Notes under the pieces: generated by a model | Databases searched by the model: none | What the model was told of the DNA's origin: nothing | What the model saw: only the letters and a program-made list of their open reading frames with translations | Translations under genes and position numbers: made by a program | Origin: Sipunculus nudus | Taxonomy: Eukaryota; Annelida; Sipuncula; Golfingiida; Sipunculidae | Direction: 5' to 3' | Length of the DNA stretch: 64,000 bases | Assembly: GCA_026874595.1 (NCBI GenBank) | Contig: CM049316.1 | Location: 75,811,676 to 75,875,675, forward strand | Shown: piece after piece, positions 22,590-34,629 of the stretch | Layout of the letters: every line of letters starts with the position of its first letter | Numbering within the stretch: the stretch's first letter is position 1

Positions 22590-23690
22590 GGTAACCTAGT
22601 TCGGTGAAATGTAAGACCATAGACATTAGTTAATTTACAACCGCTACTTTGCGAGGCATTATATTTGTTCTGTTTGTTATCTTGTCAACTTTACGTAAAT
22701 ATTCTAACGGATGTAATAATATGTAGGGTTAGAATTACCCCAAAAAATGTAATATATTTTTAGGTAGACCTTTGTGATAATTTCTGTTTACATTCAAGGG
22801 GTTCTTTACCCATTTGACTGTTTCATCGTCCAGTATGATAGCAACATTCATTTACATGTTAAAGGAGGAGACTTTCGTTAAAGTCATCTGTCAACCGGCC
22901 GATGCAACGTGAAACTAAGACACAGGAATAAAGGAACCAACTAAGGATTCTTGCGGAGGTACTTGAGCTCCGATCACACAAATAATTTGTTAATATGAAA
23001 CATGTAAAAGCAGATCCAGTTCAACTTTCAACAGTTCTAATTGTCCAACTTTCTGACTGACAGACGTAAAGATCCGTGCCATCTTAGAACTAATTTGGTA
23101 AGATACATTACCTCTTTAATTAGGATAATAAGTTCATATTTAAATATGACGTACCTTTTATTGACAAAATAACTCCGGATATTTTGACTCGATGTATGTT
23201 ACAAACGTGGGAGTGTGCCTGTTGGTATCGCTAAAAGTACAACGGTGGAAATGCTACAATCATTAACAGTCCAAAGGGCGATGACAGGCCAAGATACGTC
23301 ACCTGAGGTTATCTAATATCTTTGTCTGTCTTGTACCTGTGATTGATCTCTATTTAACTGTGAAAGGTATGTGGTACACGTGGAGCTGCTGTCGTAGGGA
23401 GATTCTGGGAATCATTACTTTGTGCATGTATGGGGATAAGATCCTCGGTGCCGAATCTACTTAGTGTATTATGTCCGGATAGAGCCAGTGAACTTACAGT
23501 GGCTTAGATATTTCAATGTGTTAAGTCAGATTAGGTCTCATACGTCTTACCTGAATTATATCTTCATGTCTAGAGGTACAGTCAGGCAGATGAGAGCAAT
23601 ATTGTAATATCAGTCACTGTAGCAAACAGATTATTGTACATACATTAATGTACATAAAATTAATGTACATGAGTTCTTTGTTGGCTAAAA
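22590..23690. other. Upstream region of TRIM-NHL copy 2, no gene
   Basis: No coding signal. A cluster of small palindromes around TACATTAATGTACA lies at 23636-23672. A promoter for copy 2 would lie here, but no TATA or other element is convincing. Confidence 0.4.
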
Positions 23691-24868
23691 CCCAGGGTGA
23701 ACACTCTGCTTGCTTAACAGGAAGGCCGTCCCCCTCGGTTATGTTTCACTATGAAGCAAGTGCGCCTATCGGGGATTCCTAACGAGGAATCGCAAGAACC
23801 CATCGCCTGGTCAAACCAGCATATAACGGAGGAGAAAGGTGTGCTACAGCCGTGTCACCTGGTCCGAAACCCAAATGGAATTGTGCTAATGTATTTATTT
23901 AATTAAAATGGAAGTAGTTGCCTCCAAAAAGGTAAAAACAAATGACCTGAATACTGGCATATGTGAATTAAAAAAAAAACCTCCAAGTAGTGCAACTATG
24001 TAAATGCGCAGGTAAAAGATTGATTTAGGCGCCTCCAAGTCAGTGTGTGCTTCAGCCACTTTCCCTATATCAGTGAAGACTAGCGGGTTCCCTTAAAATC
24101 AGTTGGGGATGGGGTTTATACTTTTTTCCCCTTTTTTCGAGAGGGAATCGGTCAATATAATCAGCCACAAGCTATTCAAAGGTTCAGTTTTATATAATGG
24201 AAATACATTATATACTTACTTTCATCCTATTTTTGCTTGAAAGACCAGAAATAACAGATGTGTATTAAATCATTTTGAAGGAATAAAGCTATTCTTAAAA
24301 TTGTATAGACCAGTTCAACAAATGTAAGTTACAAAACTGGTCATTTCAAACATTTGATTATTGTTAGAAGTATAACCATACATCATTTTGATGATTCCTG
24401 ATAATTGTAAGGACAGCTCATGCGGCTAGGTTTAGTTTTTTTATGGGGTATCGCCTCCAGCACCCTTCAGGTGCTCCATTAATCCGTCGAATACAATTTG
24501 TCCGGATGGACCATTAACAGTCGCGTATTTGTATTTTATTTCTGTTTATTGTATCTATTGATTAATTGTCTTGTTTGGATTTGTATAAACGACCATTGGT
24601 TGCACCTTTGGAAATGTTCATTGGCAGAAATATATTGAAACAAGATAACTCAAGAAGTAGTCCATTTTTTTAACCAAGAAGAACAAGACCTGACGAATAC
24701 AAATATCATTTGATGCAATTTTATTACTATACTGCCCAAACTCACTGAACATCATAAGAATATTAAATTTGATGAATAAACAGTATATGCTATGACGGTA
24801 TTGTGCATTATGTTATAACTATTTACCACTGAATGCTGTTTAATTTTTGCTTACATTTTAATATTTTT
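23691..24868 (+). repeat. Tandem block 1, left part (begins with SINE-like body)
   Basis: Collinear but diverged with 31060-31740. Shared anchors include GGAAGGCCGT near the start, GGTAAAAG[A/G]TTGATTTAGGCGCC, and GACTAGC[G/C]GGTTCCCTTA. The first ~270 bases resemble the body of the SINE at 29533-29915 without its tRNA-like head. No coding sequence is seen. Confidence 0.65.
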
Positions 24869-26872
24869 ATGCCCCCGCCACAAAGTGGTCGGGGCATATA
24901 GTTTTACCCATGTCCGTCATTCCGTCCTTCCGTCCTTCCGTCATTCCGAATCAAACAGTTGTACGGACTTTTTTCGGAATGCCTGCAGATATTGGCCTGG
25001 TTTTTGGTGTGTGGGCAGATATAGACCAGTTACAGATCGAGTTCGCGTTTCGTCCCGGTTGACCTACTTTTGACCGTTTTAGGGCTCCTAAACTTAGAAA
25101 ATTTCATGAAAAATAGAAATATTCATGACAGATACACATGTACGGACTTTTTTTCGCAATGCCTGCAGATATTGGCCTAATTTTTGCTGTGTTAGCAGAT
25201 ATAGACTAGTTACAGATCGAGTTCGCGTTTCGTCCCGGTTGACCTACTTTTGACCGTTTTACGGCTCCTAAACTTAGAAATTTTCATGAAAAATATGAAA
25301 TTTCATGACAAATACACATGTACGGACTTTTTTTTCGCAATGCCTGCAGATGTTGGCCTGATGTTTGGTGTGTGGACAGATATAGACCAGTTACAGATCG
25401 AGTTCGCGTTTCGTCCCGGTTGACCTACTTTTGACCGTTTAACGGCTCCTAAACTTAGAAATTTTCATGAAAAATAGAAATATTCATGACAGATACACAT
25501 GTACAGACTTTTTTCGCAATGCCTGCAGATATTGGCCTAATTTTTGGTGTGTGGGCAGATATAGACCAGTTACAGATCGAGTTCGCGTTTCGTCCCGGTT
25601 GACCTACTTTTGACCGTTTTAAGGCTCCTGAACATAGAAAATTTCATGAAAAGTATGAAATTTCATGACAAATACACATGTACGGACCTTTTTTGGCAAT
25701 GCCTGCAGATATTGGCCTGATTTTTGGTGTTGGCAGATATTGACCAGTTACAGATGGAGTTCGCATTTCGTCCCGGTTGACCTACTTTTGACTGTTTTAC
25801 GGCTCCTGAACATAGAAAATTTCATGTAAAATATATATTTTCATGACAAATACACTTGTACAGACTTTTCTTCACAATACCTGCAGATATTGGCCTGATT
25901 GTTGGTGTGTGGGCAGATAATGACCAGTTACAGATCAAGTTCACGTTTTGTCCCAGTTGACCTATTTTTGACCGTTTGACGGTGCTCTAACATAGAAAAT
26001 TTCATAAAAAGTTGCACATGTATGGACTTTTTTTTGCAGTGCCTGCAGATTCAGGCCTGATTTTTGGTGTGTAGGCAGATAATGACCAGTTACAGATCGA
26101 GTTCTTGATTTGTCTCAGTTGACCTACTTTTGACCATTTGACTGCTCCTGAAAATAGAAAGTTTCATGAAAAATATAAATTTTCATAACAAATGCATATG
26201 TACTGACTTTTTAGTACTGATAATGACAGTTACAGATCGAGTTTGCGTTTCATCCCGGTTGACCTACTTTTGATTGTTTTACGGCTCCTAAACATAGAAA
26301 ATTTCATGAAAGACAGAAATTTTTATGGAAAATGCACATGTATGGACTTTTTTTCACAATGCCTGCATATACTGGCATGATTTTTGGTGTGTTGCTTGAT
26401 AATGACCCGTTACAGATCGAGTTCTTGTTTTGTCTCAGTTGACCTACTTTTGACCATTTGACTGCTCCTGAAAATAGAAAGTTTCATGAAAAATATAAAT
26501 TTTCATAACAAATGCATATGTACTGACTTTTTAGTACTGATAATGACAGTTACAGATCGAGTTTGCGTTTCATCCCGGTTGACCTACTTTTGATTGTTTT
26601 ACGGCTCCTAAACATAGAAAATTTCATGAAAGACAGAAATTTTTATGGAAAATGCACATGTATGGACTTTTTTTCACAATGCCTGCATATACTGGCATGA
26701 TTTTTGGTGTGTTGCTTGATAATGACCCGTTACAGATCGAGTTTGCATTTTGCCCTTGTTGACCTACTTTTGACCATACGACACCTCCTGAACTTAAAAA
26801 ATTTTCCAAATTTTACAAATGTTTCTAATTTGCCCAAGGCGGGGGCATTCGTGTCGTTCCGACACATTTAGT
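24869..26872 (-). mobile_element. Pearl/HINE-type element with eleven ~180-bp core repeats
   Basis: The left end is a hairpin (TATGCCCC..CCACAAAGTGG..GGGGCATA) followed by CCGT-type tetranucleotides (24915-24948). The right end has GGCGGGGGCAT, the inverse of the left ATGCCCCCGCC, then a small hairpin GTGTCGTTCCGACAC. Between them are eleven monomers, each starting near TACGGACTTTTTT and containing GTTGACCTACTTTTGA; starts lie at 24962, 25141, 25321, 25502, 25681, 25859, 26021, 26201, 26341, 26521 and 26661. Sub-terminal inverted repeats, a terminal hairpin, a core tandem array and (ACGG)n match bivalve pearl elements, now linked to Helentrons. Read in that scheme it lies on the minus strand. 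No coding capacity. Confidence 0.75.
26097..26738. repeat. Exact 320-bp higher-order duplication within the core array
   Basis: The bases from about 26120 to 26415 recur 320 bases further on with, as far as I can read, no differences apart from the outer edges. The 320-bp unit is a 180-bp monomer plus a 140-bp truncated monomer, so the array recently grew by a dimeric unit. Confidence 0.8.
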
Positions 26873-29520
26873 TTTCATATCACTTGGCATTTGTATTATT
26901 ACATAAGCCCCCCGCCCTATCCCCGGCGACTATGTTTCGGACTCGTGGCATTCAGCCTATGTTAAACTTAGACGAGATCACTCATTTAATAACACCACGC
27001 GTTGTACATGTATAGATTAACCCTTGTAGAGGAAACAACCTAGGCAAACACTTTATCATCAATTAACTTTTTTTTGTGCTGTACGGCCGCCCGGTATTCA
27101 AAATTAGGTCATACTGATCAGACCTTGTGCCTTTGAACTGTGTGCATATATTCTACACAAGGTTTCGCTAGAGTCAACATCTCAAACACTTGTTCATTCT
27201 AAACCAGATAATTACATAATGTTGGCTTTCGGTGTTAGGCCTTGTCAATAAACACTTGCGTGATAGTTCTATATTTTGTTATTTTTAAATGTATATTAAA
27301 TGTATGTTTTAAGCGCATGAACAATCAGGTACGGAATATTAAGAAATGTAAGATAAACTGGGAGTCAGGAGAGCTGATACAAATTTGAAAGGTTAAATAT
27401 ATATCAGTTACTCGATAACACAATGTAAGTACGTAACACACACACACACATTTATAATATACATATACTGGTGAAGAGTGTGATTGGTTTATTCATATTA
27501 GAGCAAAGTAAAGTGGGTGATACAATCCACTGACTATAAGATCTGGGGTTGAGTTTGTTGCAGAATCCACAACTGTGATAAGATCACAGTTGTGGCCCTG
27601 ACCTGTACTCTGTGGCCGTGTGATGGTGAAATTCTAGACGGAACCGAAAACTCTAAAAGTGCTAAATATACACATCAGAATACATCCGATCGTGTCTTTA
27701 TTGGTAAATGAGTCATTCTGGTAACATTACCACATTCTTACCTTAATATTTTAATGAAACATTATCCCCGAAGTTCCTTGTAATCCCGCCGTGATTTAAA
27801 CATACCAAACTGTAGGAACTTGTTGTGAGCAGACGTTGATGGACTGTTACCCTGCAAAATACCCTATTAACGCCCACTTTTCCCCGGTTCAAACAGGGAT
27901 AATATCGGAGCGGGGTCCCAGTCTAAATCCCGTCGCACAGGACTGTGGGATACTTCATACAATCATGGCGACTTCTTATCCATGTAAACATTAGGTCTCT
28001 TGTAAAATTATGGATGTGTAAGGCAATTGAGCATTACAGTGGTGCAACAACCTTTCAGAAGTTTTATACAATACCTAAAGTCAACGAACAGGTAATTATT
28101 TTATGTTGACACCGGATAAAAGGTCACTTACACGATTCCGAAGGGTCCCCCTATTCGGAACCATACACGGTTTAAACTGTAGGGCTGAACTCAAGACGTT
28201 GATGGAGAGGAGCAGAGCGAATCGGAATAAAGCGTCTTGGGACGAGACAAGGGTTGAGTATACATGTAATTTAAAGACCTATACAATACTAATGGATCCA
28301 TTATCATATTATTATATGAAATTAACGTTATATACTCACTGGGGGACAAGTCAAATCCTGATAGAACAAGCTCAGTGGAGGTACCGATCTCTATCTGATC
28401 AATCTCTGCTGCGTGTGTGCTTTCATGTCGTGACTCGTATCGTGCTGGAGTATACACCGCTACATTTATATTGGGATTTTGCCGAAATGCGGTCATGACT
28501 GGGGAAATGAGGTCACGTGGGTTTAATCTCTCCTCGGTTTACTTAATCAGGCAAAGATTACGCAGAGGTTACGGAACATTTTTTTACATTTAAAAGCAAT
28601 AACAATCAAATATGATCCAGATCCGTTAAATATATCAATTTTTTTTTAAGTTGTTTTGTTGACATAAAAAATCCAAGAGAAGAACAAATAAGGACAGAGC
28701 GACCTGGACTGCCATCTGGTAAAGATTGGATGAACTAATCATTATAAACAGACCGTTTAATCTTTGGTATATAGCGGTAATGTAATACTTGTCTGTTTGT
28801 TTGTTGGTGTCTTTTTCTGTCAGTAAGAAAACCAAAAGGGGAACCGCTTTTAATTAAGAAGCGGATTAGAGTAAGAGGTCGGTCCGGTAGGATAATGTTA
28901 ACTTGGTTGAATTTTTTTAAGAGACTCAGTTGCAAGTCTCTTCAAATTTTGAACCGCTTGAAGAAGAATATGCGAAATTTCAAACAAATGTCTCTGAGCC
29001 TGTTAGTATTATGCTCGAAAGGCAACGTTTCCTGCAATGAGTAACTTTTAACATTATGTAAGTGACAATATTTATGGTCTCGTGAAATATCGGACAGTGT
29101 CCCATTAAATGAGAATAATCTAGATTTCAAGGAAATGCTGGGCAGATAAATCGTAGCTCAATTTATTTGCCTCTCCATTATCTCTAATATTGAAAACTTG
29201 TAGTATTGTATTGACTTGACAAGTATGCTTCACATTGAATGCCACTCTTTCTCCAAAGAGTATGTGTATGGTGTTATTGGTAATTAACTGCTCCTCCATA
29301 CAGTTTAATATGTGATAAAACAATTAATGTCTGCTCCGCCTTTGCTTTTCAACTATTACAATCACCATCAAGCTGATAAGATTTTCTTACATAATAAACA
29401 TTTAAAAGTTAAGCAACCAACTAAGTAACAATATATTGACTGACTTATATATATGTATGAATATTTTTTTTTAGTTTTGCTGGTTATTTTTTTTTTCTAT
29501 CTTGATGTATTCTTGTTGGG
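26873..29520. repeat. Tandem block 1, right part
   Basis: Collinear with 32270-34160. Anchors are AAACTTAGACGAGATCACT (26970/32279), TTTTAAGCGCA near 27310/32608, GGGGAAATGAGG[T/C]CACGTGG (28501/33050) and GTATGTGTATGGTGTTATT near 29260/33815. The block ends with CTTTCGTGGCTCAGGG, the start of a SINE. A CA microsatellite lies at 27438-27450. The open frame at 28103-28498 has no recognisable domain and is not preserved in the other block. No gene is seen. Confidence 0.65.
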
Positions 29521-29532
29521 GTAAATTGATAA

Positions 29533-29915
29533 ACCGACTTTCGTGGCTCAGGGTTTGTGCATAGGACTCGAAGCAGAGAGATTGTGAATTCCAATCTAAG
29601 CCGAGGCGGTGAGAATTTTCACGGTCGGCTCCCACCTATGGTGAGCGTTCTGCAGGCTTAATGGAAAGGTTGTGCCCAACGGCCTCTTTTTTCTCACAAA
29701 CGAGTGCGCTTTTCAGGGTTTCCTCGGTGGTATGAACCAGCAATGGGGAGCATTACGCATCCAGGGCCCGTGGGTGCAGAAGACACTGGGCCTGTTTCAC
29801 ACCATTATATTAAAAAAAAGAACGAAGCGTCTAATACTGCCCTGTCCATAGTCCGAAACTGGAATTATAAAATGGAGCCGGTTACCTCCACCAAAATGTT
29901 AATAAAACGTTGATC
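29533..29915 (+). mobile_element. tRNA-derived SINE, copy S1
   Basis: The head resembles a tRNA promoter: an A-box-like TGGCTCAGGG near 29544 and a B-box-like GAATTCCAATC near 29586, spaced about 40 bases. A ~300-bp body follows, with GAGAATTTTCACGGTCGGCTCCCA and CCAGGGCCCGTGGGTG, which recurs at 45154-45470 and, diverged, at 23700 and 31075. The tail becomes A-rich near 29810 and again after 30000. Confidence 0.65.
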
Positions 29916-30212
29916 AAGAATTGAGCGAAATATGACTTTCAAACGAAAAGCCAGTGATTTGTATATATCTTTTGTACATTTTTTTCATGAATAAACTGTT
30001 AAAAAAAATATAGGTTCTCTAAAACCATCTAATGTCTACCTACCACACAAACAAATCGCAAAGACGTGAATCACGAACCCCCCCCCCCCCCAACAAAAAA
30101 AAAACAAAAAAATAAATAAATTGCTTTTTCATTTATCTTAGCCCCGTTCATTATTTGTCACAAAAAGGCCAGTATATTTTTTTTCCAAATAAGACCGATA
30201 CGATTTATTTAA
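29916..30212. other. SINE 3' flank with homopolymer cluster
   Basis: Shared with the flank of the SINE copy at 45470-45735 (anchors AATAAAACGTTGAT and CAAACGAAAAGCCAGTGATTTG). It contains a C14 run and A-runs at 30078-30110. No gene. Confidence 0.5.
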
Positions 30213-30545
30213 TGCCAAGCCAAAGAAAGATTACGCTCGTCGAGCAGCTACAGGTTGCCGTGGTCAAGACCTCAGCCCTGTGCGCTCCTTAAGCACGTTC
30301 TCTGAGCCAACAGACGCCATGCCACACCAAGCCAAGCAGAGCCGCGAGAGGCCTCCACCGTCCATCCCGAGCCGGTGACCTTTTAGAAAGCTACAGCATC
30401 CACAGCCACAAAGGCAGAAGCAACCCACATTCCCTCCACCGATCCCAGCAGCGGAGACCCGGCCATGCCATTTGACCGAACTCGACCTTGTGAGCGACAG
30501 TGTTTCGAGACGTATTGCCTTTATACTTGCGGTTTCGGCCATTTA
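30213..30545. other. GC-rich island of unknown origin
   Basis: About 330 bases with much higher GC than either side, starting and stopping abruptly. Short frames exist on both strands: 26 codons from an ATG at 30213 on plus, and 92 codons from an ATG at 30542 on minus that is Cys/Gly-rich. Neither resembles a family I know. It is not shared by the other tandem block. It may be an exon, a CpG-rich regulatory fragment or foreign insertion. Confidence 0.4.
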
Positions 30546-30589
30546 GACCGTATTAACCGGTTTACCCACCCGGTTATGCAAGTTTTGCA

Positions 30590-31040
30590 AGTTTTGCAAT
30601 TATTTAATGCATACGGTGGTAGTTTCTCTCAGAAGGCGTAACGGTAGCCCTTAAAAAATAATGTAAATGTCTCAGAAGTGGTGGGGAAAATTGGAAAAGG
30701 ACTCCGTAAAGACACGCTCAGCATCATTCCCGAAGGTTCAAGACCAAGAAAACGTGTAAATCACAGGCCACAGAGGTGTCCCAACACAAAACGGACCTAG
30801 TGGGATCACCGTCAGTTATCACATTCATAGTTAAACATTGTAATGTTAGCATACCAACACTTAAATATATAAAATAACATGTTATGCAACATGCCTCAGA
30901 TAGGTTTTGGTTTGACCTTGTTCAGTCTTTTTTAAACGGAAATATACGGGGTCTTAACTCACAAACTCCGGGCGTTAAGATATACCTGTCCTTATTTACA
31001 TGTACACCCGTTATCTGTTATCCTGAAATAGTGACCCTCT
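30590..31040. repeat. Interspersed repeat, also at 47310-47835
   Basis: The two copies share long stretches such as GGTTCAAGACCAAGAA, GTGTAAATCACAGGCCACAG, GGGGTCTTAACTCACAAAC and CCCGTTATCTGTTATCCTGA in the same order. The copy at 47 kb has an extra ~60 bases in the middle (47588-47720). No ends or coding frame identify the class. Confidence 0.7.
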
Positions 31041-31059
31041 CCCATGTAAACTCTGTTTA

Positions 31060-32270
31060 TTTTATGGGAAGGCCGTGCCCCAAGGCCTTTGATTCACTCA
31101 CAAACAATTGCACCTTTCCGGGATTCTTTGGTGGTAAGACCCGCTATGGGGAAGACTACACACTCGGGACACACAAGTCCCCCATCGCCTTGTCAATACC
31201 AGCATATAAATTGAAATAAGAGTGTGCTGCTGCCCTGTCTCCTGGTCTGTTGTCGATATGGAATTGTGCGGATGCATTTACTTACTTAAGCTAGCATTAA
31301 AATGGCAGCGGTGAGCTCCAATATAGCAAAAACTGCCCTAGGTTTATCTGACTTGAATATTACATATATGCATGTATTGAAATTTGAATAAAGTATTATT
31401 ATACTAAAACACCCGGGAAATGGTAAAAGGTTGATTTAGGCGCCATCTTATGGGTGTTCTTCAGCCACCGATACGGTACATGCGAGTGAGACTATTTAGG
31501 TTGGAGACTAGCCGGTTCCCTTAATGGCGATTGTCAGTGCGTCACTATATGGGAGATAAATGTGGATAAATCCCCTTCCAATGCCTATTGATAAAACTAT
31601 AATTGATATCCTTAATTGAATTTGATAATTCCTGATATATATTAGGAATACAGCTAGGTTAAGGTTTTGTGGGCGCCACTCCAGGACCTATCTAGAGTAT
31701 AAATTATGAGTCAAATAAAACCAAATATCCTTTTTTTCTGAATGAACCTTAAAAATTCACATATCTGTTTTATATCTTTGGTTTTGTATTTATTGTTTTA
31801 TTGTTTAAGAGTCTCGTTTTGATATGTATATAAGGGCAAGATAGCATTTTTCGGAAGTGTTCAGGAGCAAAAATGTATGGATTACACACCTTAAAATGCT
31901 CCTTATAAACTGCCTTTTTATTTTTCGCACAACACTGGAAAAATCTCTCTCTGGGTATATATAACCCCACAACCCAAAAGCATCATCAATTTACAGATTT
32001 TATAAAAATTAGTATTTTCAATTTATATACCAGACAATAGAACTCATTTTTAAAGTACTTTTAACCACATGAAATGAGAGCTAATTAGAGTAAATAATGT
32101 TTTGCATCATAGGATGATTCAATCTTATTTTTTGACTTTTCATGTGCATCTCAGATGTTACCTTATGTCCTGTTACCAGTTTTCCCATTTCCCCTTAAAC
32201 AAATACCCCCCCCCCACCCCCACCCCCGTGAAAATTGTGTCACCTAAGTTAGAAACATGTAACAGTGAGC
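31060..32270 (+). repeat. Tandem block 2, left part
   Basis: Diverged collinear copy of 23700-24860, beginning with a SINE-like body (GGAAGGCCGTGCCCCAAGG). It lacks the 2-kb core-repeat element present in block 1, so that element entered block 1 after the duplication or was lost here. A C-rich tract at 32206-32227 puts several G-runs on the minus strand. No gene. Confidence 0.6.
32206..32227 (-). other. Potential G-quadruplex tract
   Basis: On the minus strand three long G-runs are separated by single T residues. The sequence satisfies the usual four-run G-quadruplex pattern because the longest run can be split. Only potential is claimed. Confidence 0.4.
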
Positions 32271-34159
32271 CTGTAAAACTTAGACGAGATCACTTATTAA
32301 ATGGCACCAGGCGTATATGTGTAGGTTTATCCTTGTTCAACACACAGTCTATGCAAACATACATTACTACAACAACAAAAAAATGTCCTGCAAGGCCGCA
32401 CGGTAACCTAACTTATTTTAAATCGACCAGACGGCGTTTCGGCGTGTGCTGTGTCTGTGTCTCACACAAGGTCTAATGAGCGTCGGCATTAAACACCCGC
32501 TTATGTAAAGCTCATAATAACTAGATCTTGTCTTAAGGTCGTCGGTTTTATTAATTAAAACACATCAGAGGGAGTTCTTGATTTTCTAATCTGTAAATGT
32601 CTATAATTTTAAGCGCAAGAATAGTAAGGGACAAAAAAAAAGATATTTAAATCAAATTAAAGACTAGAGAGTTGACGCAAATGTGACAGGTGATATCAAT
32701 ATCAGCTACTCTCCAGTTGTAGAATTTGTTGTGACGCAATTAATACAAGAAAGCGACAAACACACACACGTGATATACAATCATATACATAGGCCTACCA
32801 AACAGGAAATTGTGGATTATGTCTATGATTAGCAGATGAAGAATCTAGCTAAGCAAAGTGTGGCTAGTACTACAATCTACTGATTACAGGACAGGAGGAT
32901 GAATATGGTTGTAATTTAAATACATACACAACACGTTTAAATGAAGCTTTTTTAAGTGAGCATACCGCTACTCACCTTTTGGTCGATACAAATCTTGATA
33001 TACACAGTGGAGGCAATGGTCTTTTGCGGAAATGCGGTCATGATGACTGGGGAAATGAGGCCACGTGGATTTAAGCTCTCTTCCGGTTATTCGCTTCAAC
33101 AAAAGGTACATATAGAAAACAGAAGGTTTTTGTAAATACTACAGCAAAAATGATAAATGAGGAATACAATCCATAAAACATATCAATATTTTAATATTGG
33201 GTTCTTGCTACCGAAACAAAGAGAGGGGCTATAATAAGGGCAGCGCCGACTCAACAGCCATCTGGTGACGGATGGTCGAACTAATTATTTGAAGGCAGAC
33301 CGTTTAACCTTTGGTATGAAGACGATTGTTTTAAGCCATGATTGTCTGCTTGTTTTTAGGTTTCTTTATTCTGTTACTGCATGAGAAAACGAAAAAGGGG
33401 GGTCGCATTGAAGTTTGATGCGGATATGAGTAAAAGGACGGTAGGATTATTTTAACTTGGTAGAAATAAATATTTGTTAAGTTTGAAGTGCAACGATTTA
33501 AAATTTTTTTTTCAAAAGAAAACATGCGAGATTTAAAGCAAATGCCTTTAACTCTCCTATTTTTTTCTGTTTGAGATGTATAGTTTCCTGCAATCGTTGG
33601 CGTTTAACATCCTGTAAGAGATAATATTGATGTACTCGTGAAATATCGGACAGTGTTTCGTCAAATGAAAATAATCTAGATTTTGCGGAAATGCTAGGTA
33701 GATAAATCGTAGCTAAATTTATCGGTCTCTTTATTATCCTTTTAAATGGAAGACTGGTTTTATTTTTTTAACTTGACAAGTTTGCTTCACATTGTGCATC
33801 ACTGTTTTTCAAACGAGTATGTGTATGGTGTTATTGATAACTGCTCCTCCATACATCTATTATAAATAGTAGAGAAATATGTGTGATTAAACAGTTAATG
33901 TCTGCACCACCTTTGCTTTTCAACTATTAAACCCACAACCAAGCTGACAAGATTTTCTTATATAATTTCAACATTTCAAGTTTGTATGATTTCATGACAT
34001 AAAACTTAAAGGTAATAAAGTCAATACATGAGATTTAAAAAGTAAAGCCACCAACTAAGTAACAATATATTGACTGACTACAATATATGTTTGTTTATTT
34101 TTATTGTTTTGTTGGATTTTTGGTTCTATCTTAAACTCTTCTTGCCAGGGTAAGTTTAT
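32271..34159. repeat. Tandem block 2, right part
   Basis: Diverged collinear copy of 26960-29520, ending in the same SINE head. No coding sequence. Relative to block 1, several small deletions and A/T-run differences are visible. Confidence 0.6.
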
Positions 34160-34198
34160 AAACCGTCTTTCGTGGCTCAGGGGTTGAGCATTGGACTC
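34160..34198 (+). mobile_element. SINE copy S2, left fragment (head)
   Basis: Reads the first part of the SINE tRNA-like head (CTTTCGTGGCTCAGGGGTTG to GGACTC) and then stops. The remainder, from AAAGCAGAGAT, resumes at about 45154. The intact copy S1 shows these two ends are normally adjacent. Confidence 0.75.
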
Positions 34199-34629
34199 TG
34201 TTACACCTGTGAGCCTAATGTCATGTGCTGCCATATGTTGTTTAGTGTAGACATTTTTTTTGTTCTATGAGCATGCTCAGTGGGCTCTTCCGCCCAGCAG
34301 TTGTTTTTAGTAAAGGTTTCCCACGCAGTTTTTTGTTTCAAGAAGTTTAGGAAGAAAGAAGTGATTTTAAGCCTTATTGGAACCCCAGAAGAACCAGGAA
34401 TGTAAGTTATTAGCTTATATTAATTCCCGGCAGTGTGTTATATGTTTGACTATGGTAGTTTTATACATAAATGGTAGATTTGTGTCATTAATCTCGGCCT
34501 TGTAACTTTCCAGTGAGCCTATATACAGGACAGCGTAATACGATGCTGCCCTGGTCTTTGAAGTCTGTACGCTTTATGGCCTGACCCTGTTTTTTTCCCA
34601 AGTGAATATATAGGGAAGTGTGCTGATTA

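Noticed and set aside
24915-26860. CRISPR-like array
   Set aside because: Repeats are ~180 bp, contiguous and diverged, without unique spacers, in eukaryotic DNA.
27880-27905. GGTTCAAAC near 27887 as a tRNA gene
   Set aside because: Same reason: flanking arms do not pair.
28103-28498. 131-codon open frame on plus with an overlapping frame on minus
   Set aside because: No domain, no conserved frame in the paired tandem block, composition like the surroundings.
30264-30542. 92-codon Cys/Gly-rich open frame on minus
   Set aside because: Open because of GC-rich composition; a frame also exists on the opposite strand; no motif.
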